Part shown: piece by piece, positions 34,384 to 34,632 of the stretch | Position numbering within the stretch: the stretch's first letter is position 1 | Layout: each line of letters begins with the position of its first letter | Assembly (NCBI GenBank): GCA_024710965.1 | Contig: JANJTU010000215.1 | Span: 1-34,632 of the forward strand | Direction of reading: 5' to 3' | Source of the DNA: Thauera sp. | Lineage (GTDB): Bacteria; Pseudomonadota; Gammaproteobacteria; Burkholderiales; Rhodocyclaceae | DNA: 34,632 nt | The notes under the pieces: model-generated | The model's database searches: none | Seen by the model: only the letters and a program-made list of their open reading frames with translations | Told to the model about the DNA's origin: nothing | Program-made: the position numbers and the translations under genes

Positions 34384-34632
34384 CGGGAGGCCTCCTTGCG
34401 CGCGCCGAGCGGCATCAGGCGCAGCGTCGGTTCGCGGTGGGCGAGCAGGCCGCCCGGTCGCCACACCATGATCAGCACCATCGCCATGCCGAACAGCAGC
34501 ATGCGGTACTCGGCGAAGTTGCGCCCGAACTCGGGGATCAGCACCAGCAGCGTCGCCGCCAGCACCACGCCCATCTGCGAGCCCATGCCGCCGAGCACGA
34601 CGATGGCGAGGATGATCGCCGACTCGGTGAAG
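34380..34632 (-). CDS. livM: Liv-type permease LivM, 3' part
   Basis: The frame is open from the window edge to TGA at 34382-34380. The visible 83 residues are the LivM C-terminus: [23 protein letters not shown], a hydrophobic segment, then [23 protein letters not shown], which is diagnostic. The N-terminal membrane domain lies beyond the window. It is coupled to livG by a four-base overlap. Confidence 0.92.
   Translation of the reverse strand, partial: FTESAIILAIVVLGGMGSQMGVVLAATLLVLIPEFGRNFAEYRMLLFGMAMVLIMVWRPGGLLAHREPTLRLMPLGARKEASR

Overview
The window is about 34.6 kb of very GC-rich chromosomal DNA from what looks like a betaproteobacterium of the Rhodocyclales (Thauera/Azoarcus/Aromatoleum type). 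The basis is an aerobic phenylacetyl-CoA (paa) cluster coupled to a Liv-type ABC transporter, a beta-proteobacterial HU protein, dispersed GTGGGAGC...GCTCCCAC palindromes, and a cobalamin-riboswitch-linked peptide/radical SAM pair that I associate with Thauera and Azoarcus. The species assignment is inference; no rRNA or tRNA gene is visible.

Positions 1-12206 (+ strand) carry the phenylacetate block. It runs: the 3' end of paaH, paaI, paaK, a palindromic-repeat spacer, paaABCDE, a TetR regulator (paaR-like), then a four-gene ABC importer (binding protein, permease, a permease-ATPase fusion, and an ATPase). PaaK makes phenylacetyl-CoA. PaaABC(E) with PaaD maturation epoxidises the ring. PaaI rescues CoA from dead-end thioesters. 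PaaH works in the lower beta-oxidation-like steps. The transporter probably feeds the pathway and the TetR protein probably senses phenylacetyl-CoA. A hemerythrin-domain gene, an HU gene with its terminator, and an RhlE-type DEAD-box helicase with a ~360-nt leader follow.

Positions 15208-17041 (- strand) hold the most interesting locus. A predicted promoter leads into a cobalamin riboswitch (16999 to 16839), then a very strong intrinsic terminator (16821 to 16765), then a 55-residue peptide gene (cbpA-like) overlapping by ATGA a SPASM radical SAM gene (cbpB-like). This is a self-contained, B12-responsive RiPP-type system whose product and function I believe are uncharacterised.

Positions 17076-20953 contain a MocR/GntR-aminotransferase regulator divergent from a LysE-family exporter and an antiquitin-type (ALDH7) aldehyde dehydrogenase. 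The intergenic region carries regularly spaced TACAG/CTGTA boxes, which suggests lysine or aminoadipate-semialdehyde metabolism. Positions 20937-24089 hold a YceI-like lipoprotein, a YxWxxGYW lipoprotein with an Arg-rich tail, a small exported repeat protein and an aldo/keto reductase.

Positions 24284-30166 are signalling genes: a FIST sensor protein overlapping a cytosolic histidine kinase, then on the opposite strand a PAS-GAF-PAS hybrid histidine kinase with a repeat-built Gly/Ser insertion, and an OmpR-type response regulator. Positions 30377-34632 hold a DUF1127 protein, a ferritin-like diiron protein, an EamA-type exporter (- strand), and the end of a second Liv-type ABC operon (livM partial, livG, livF; - strand).
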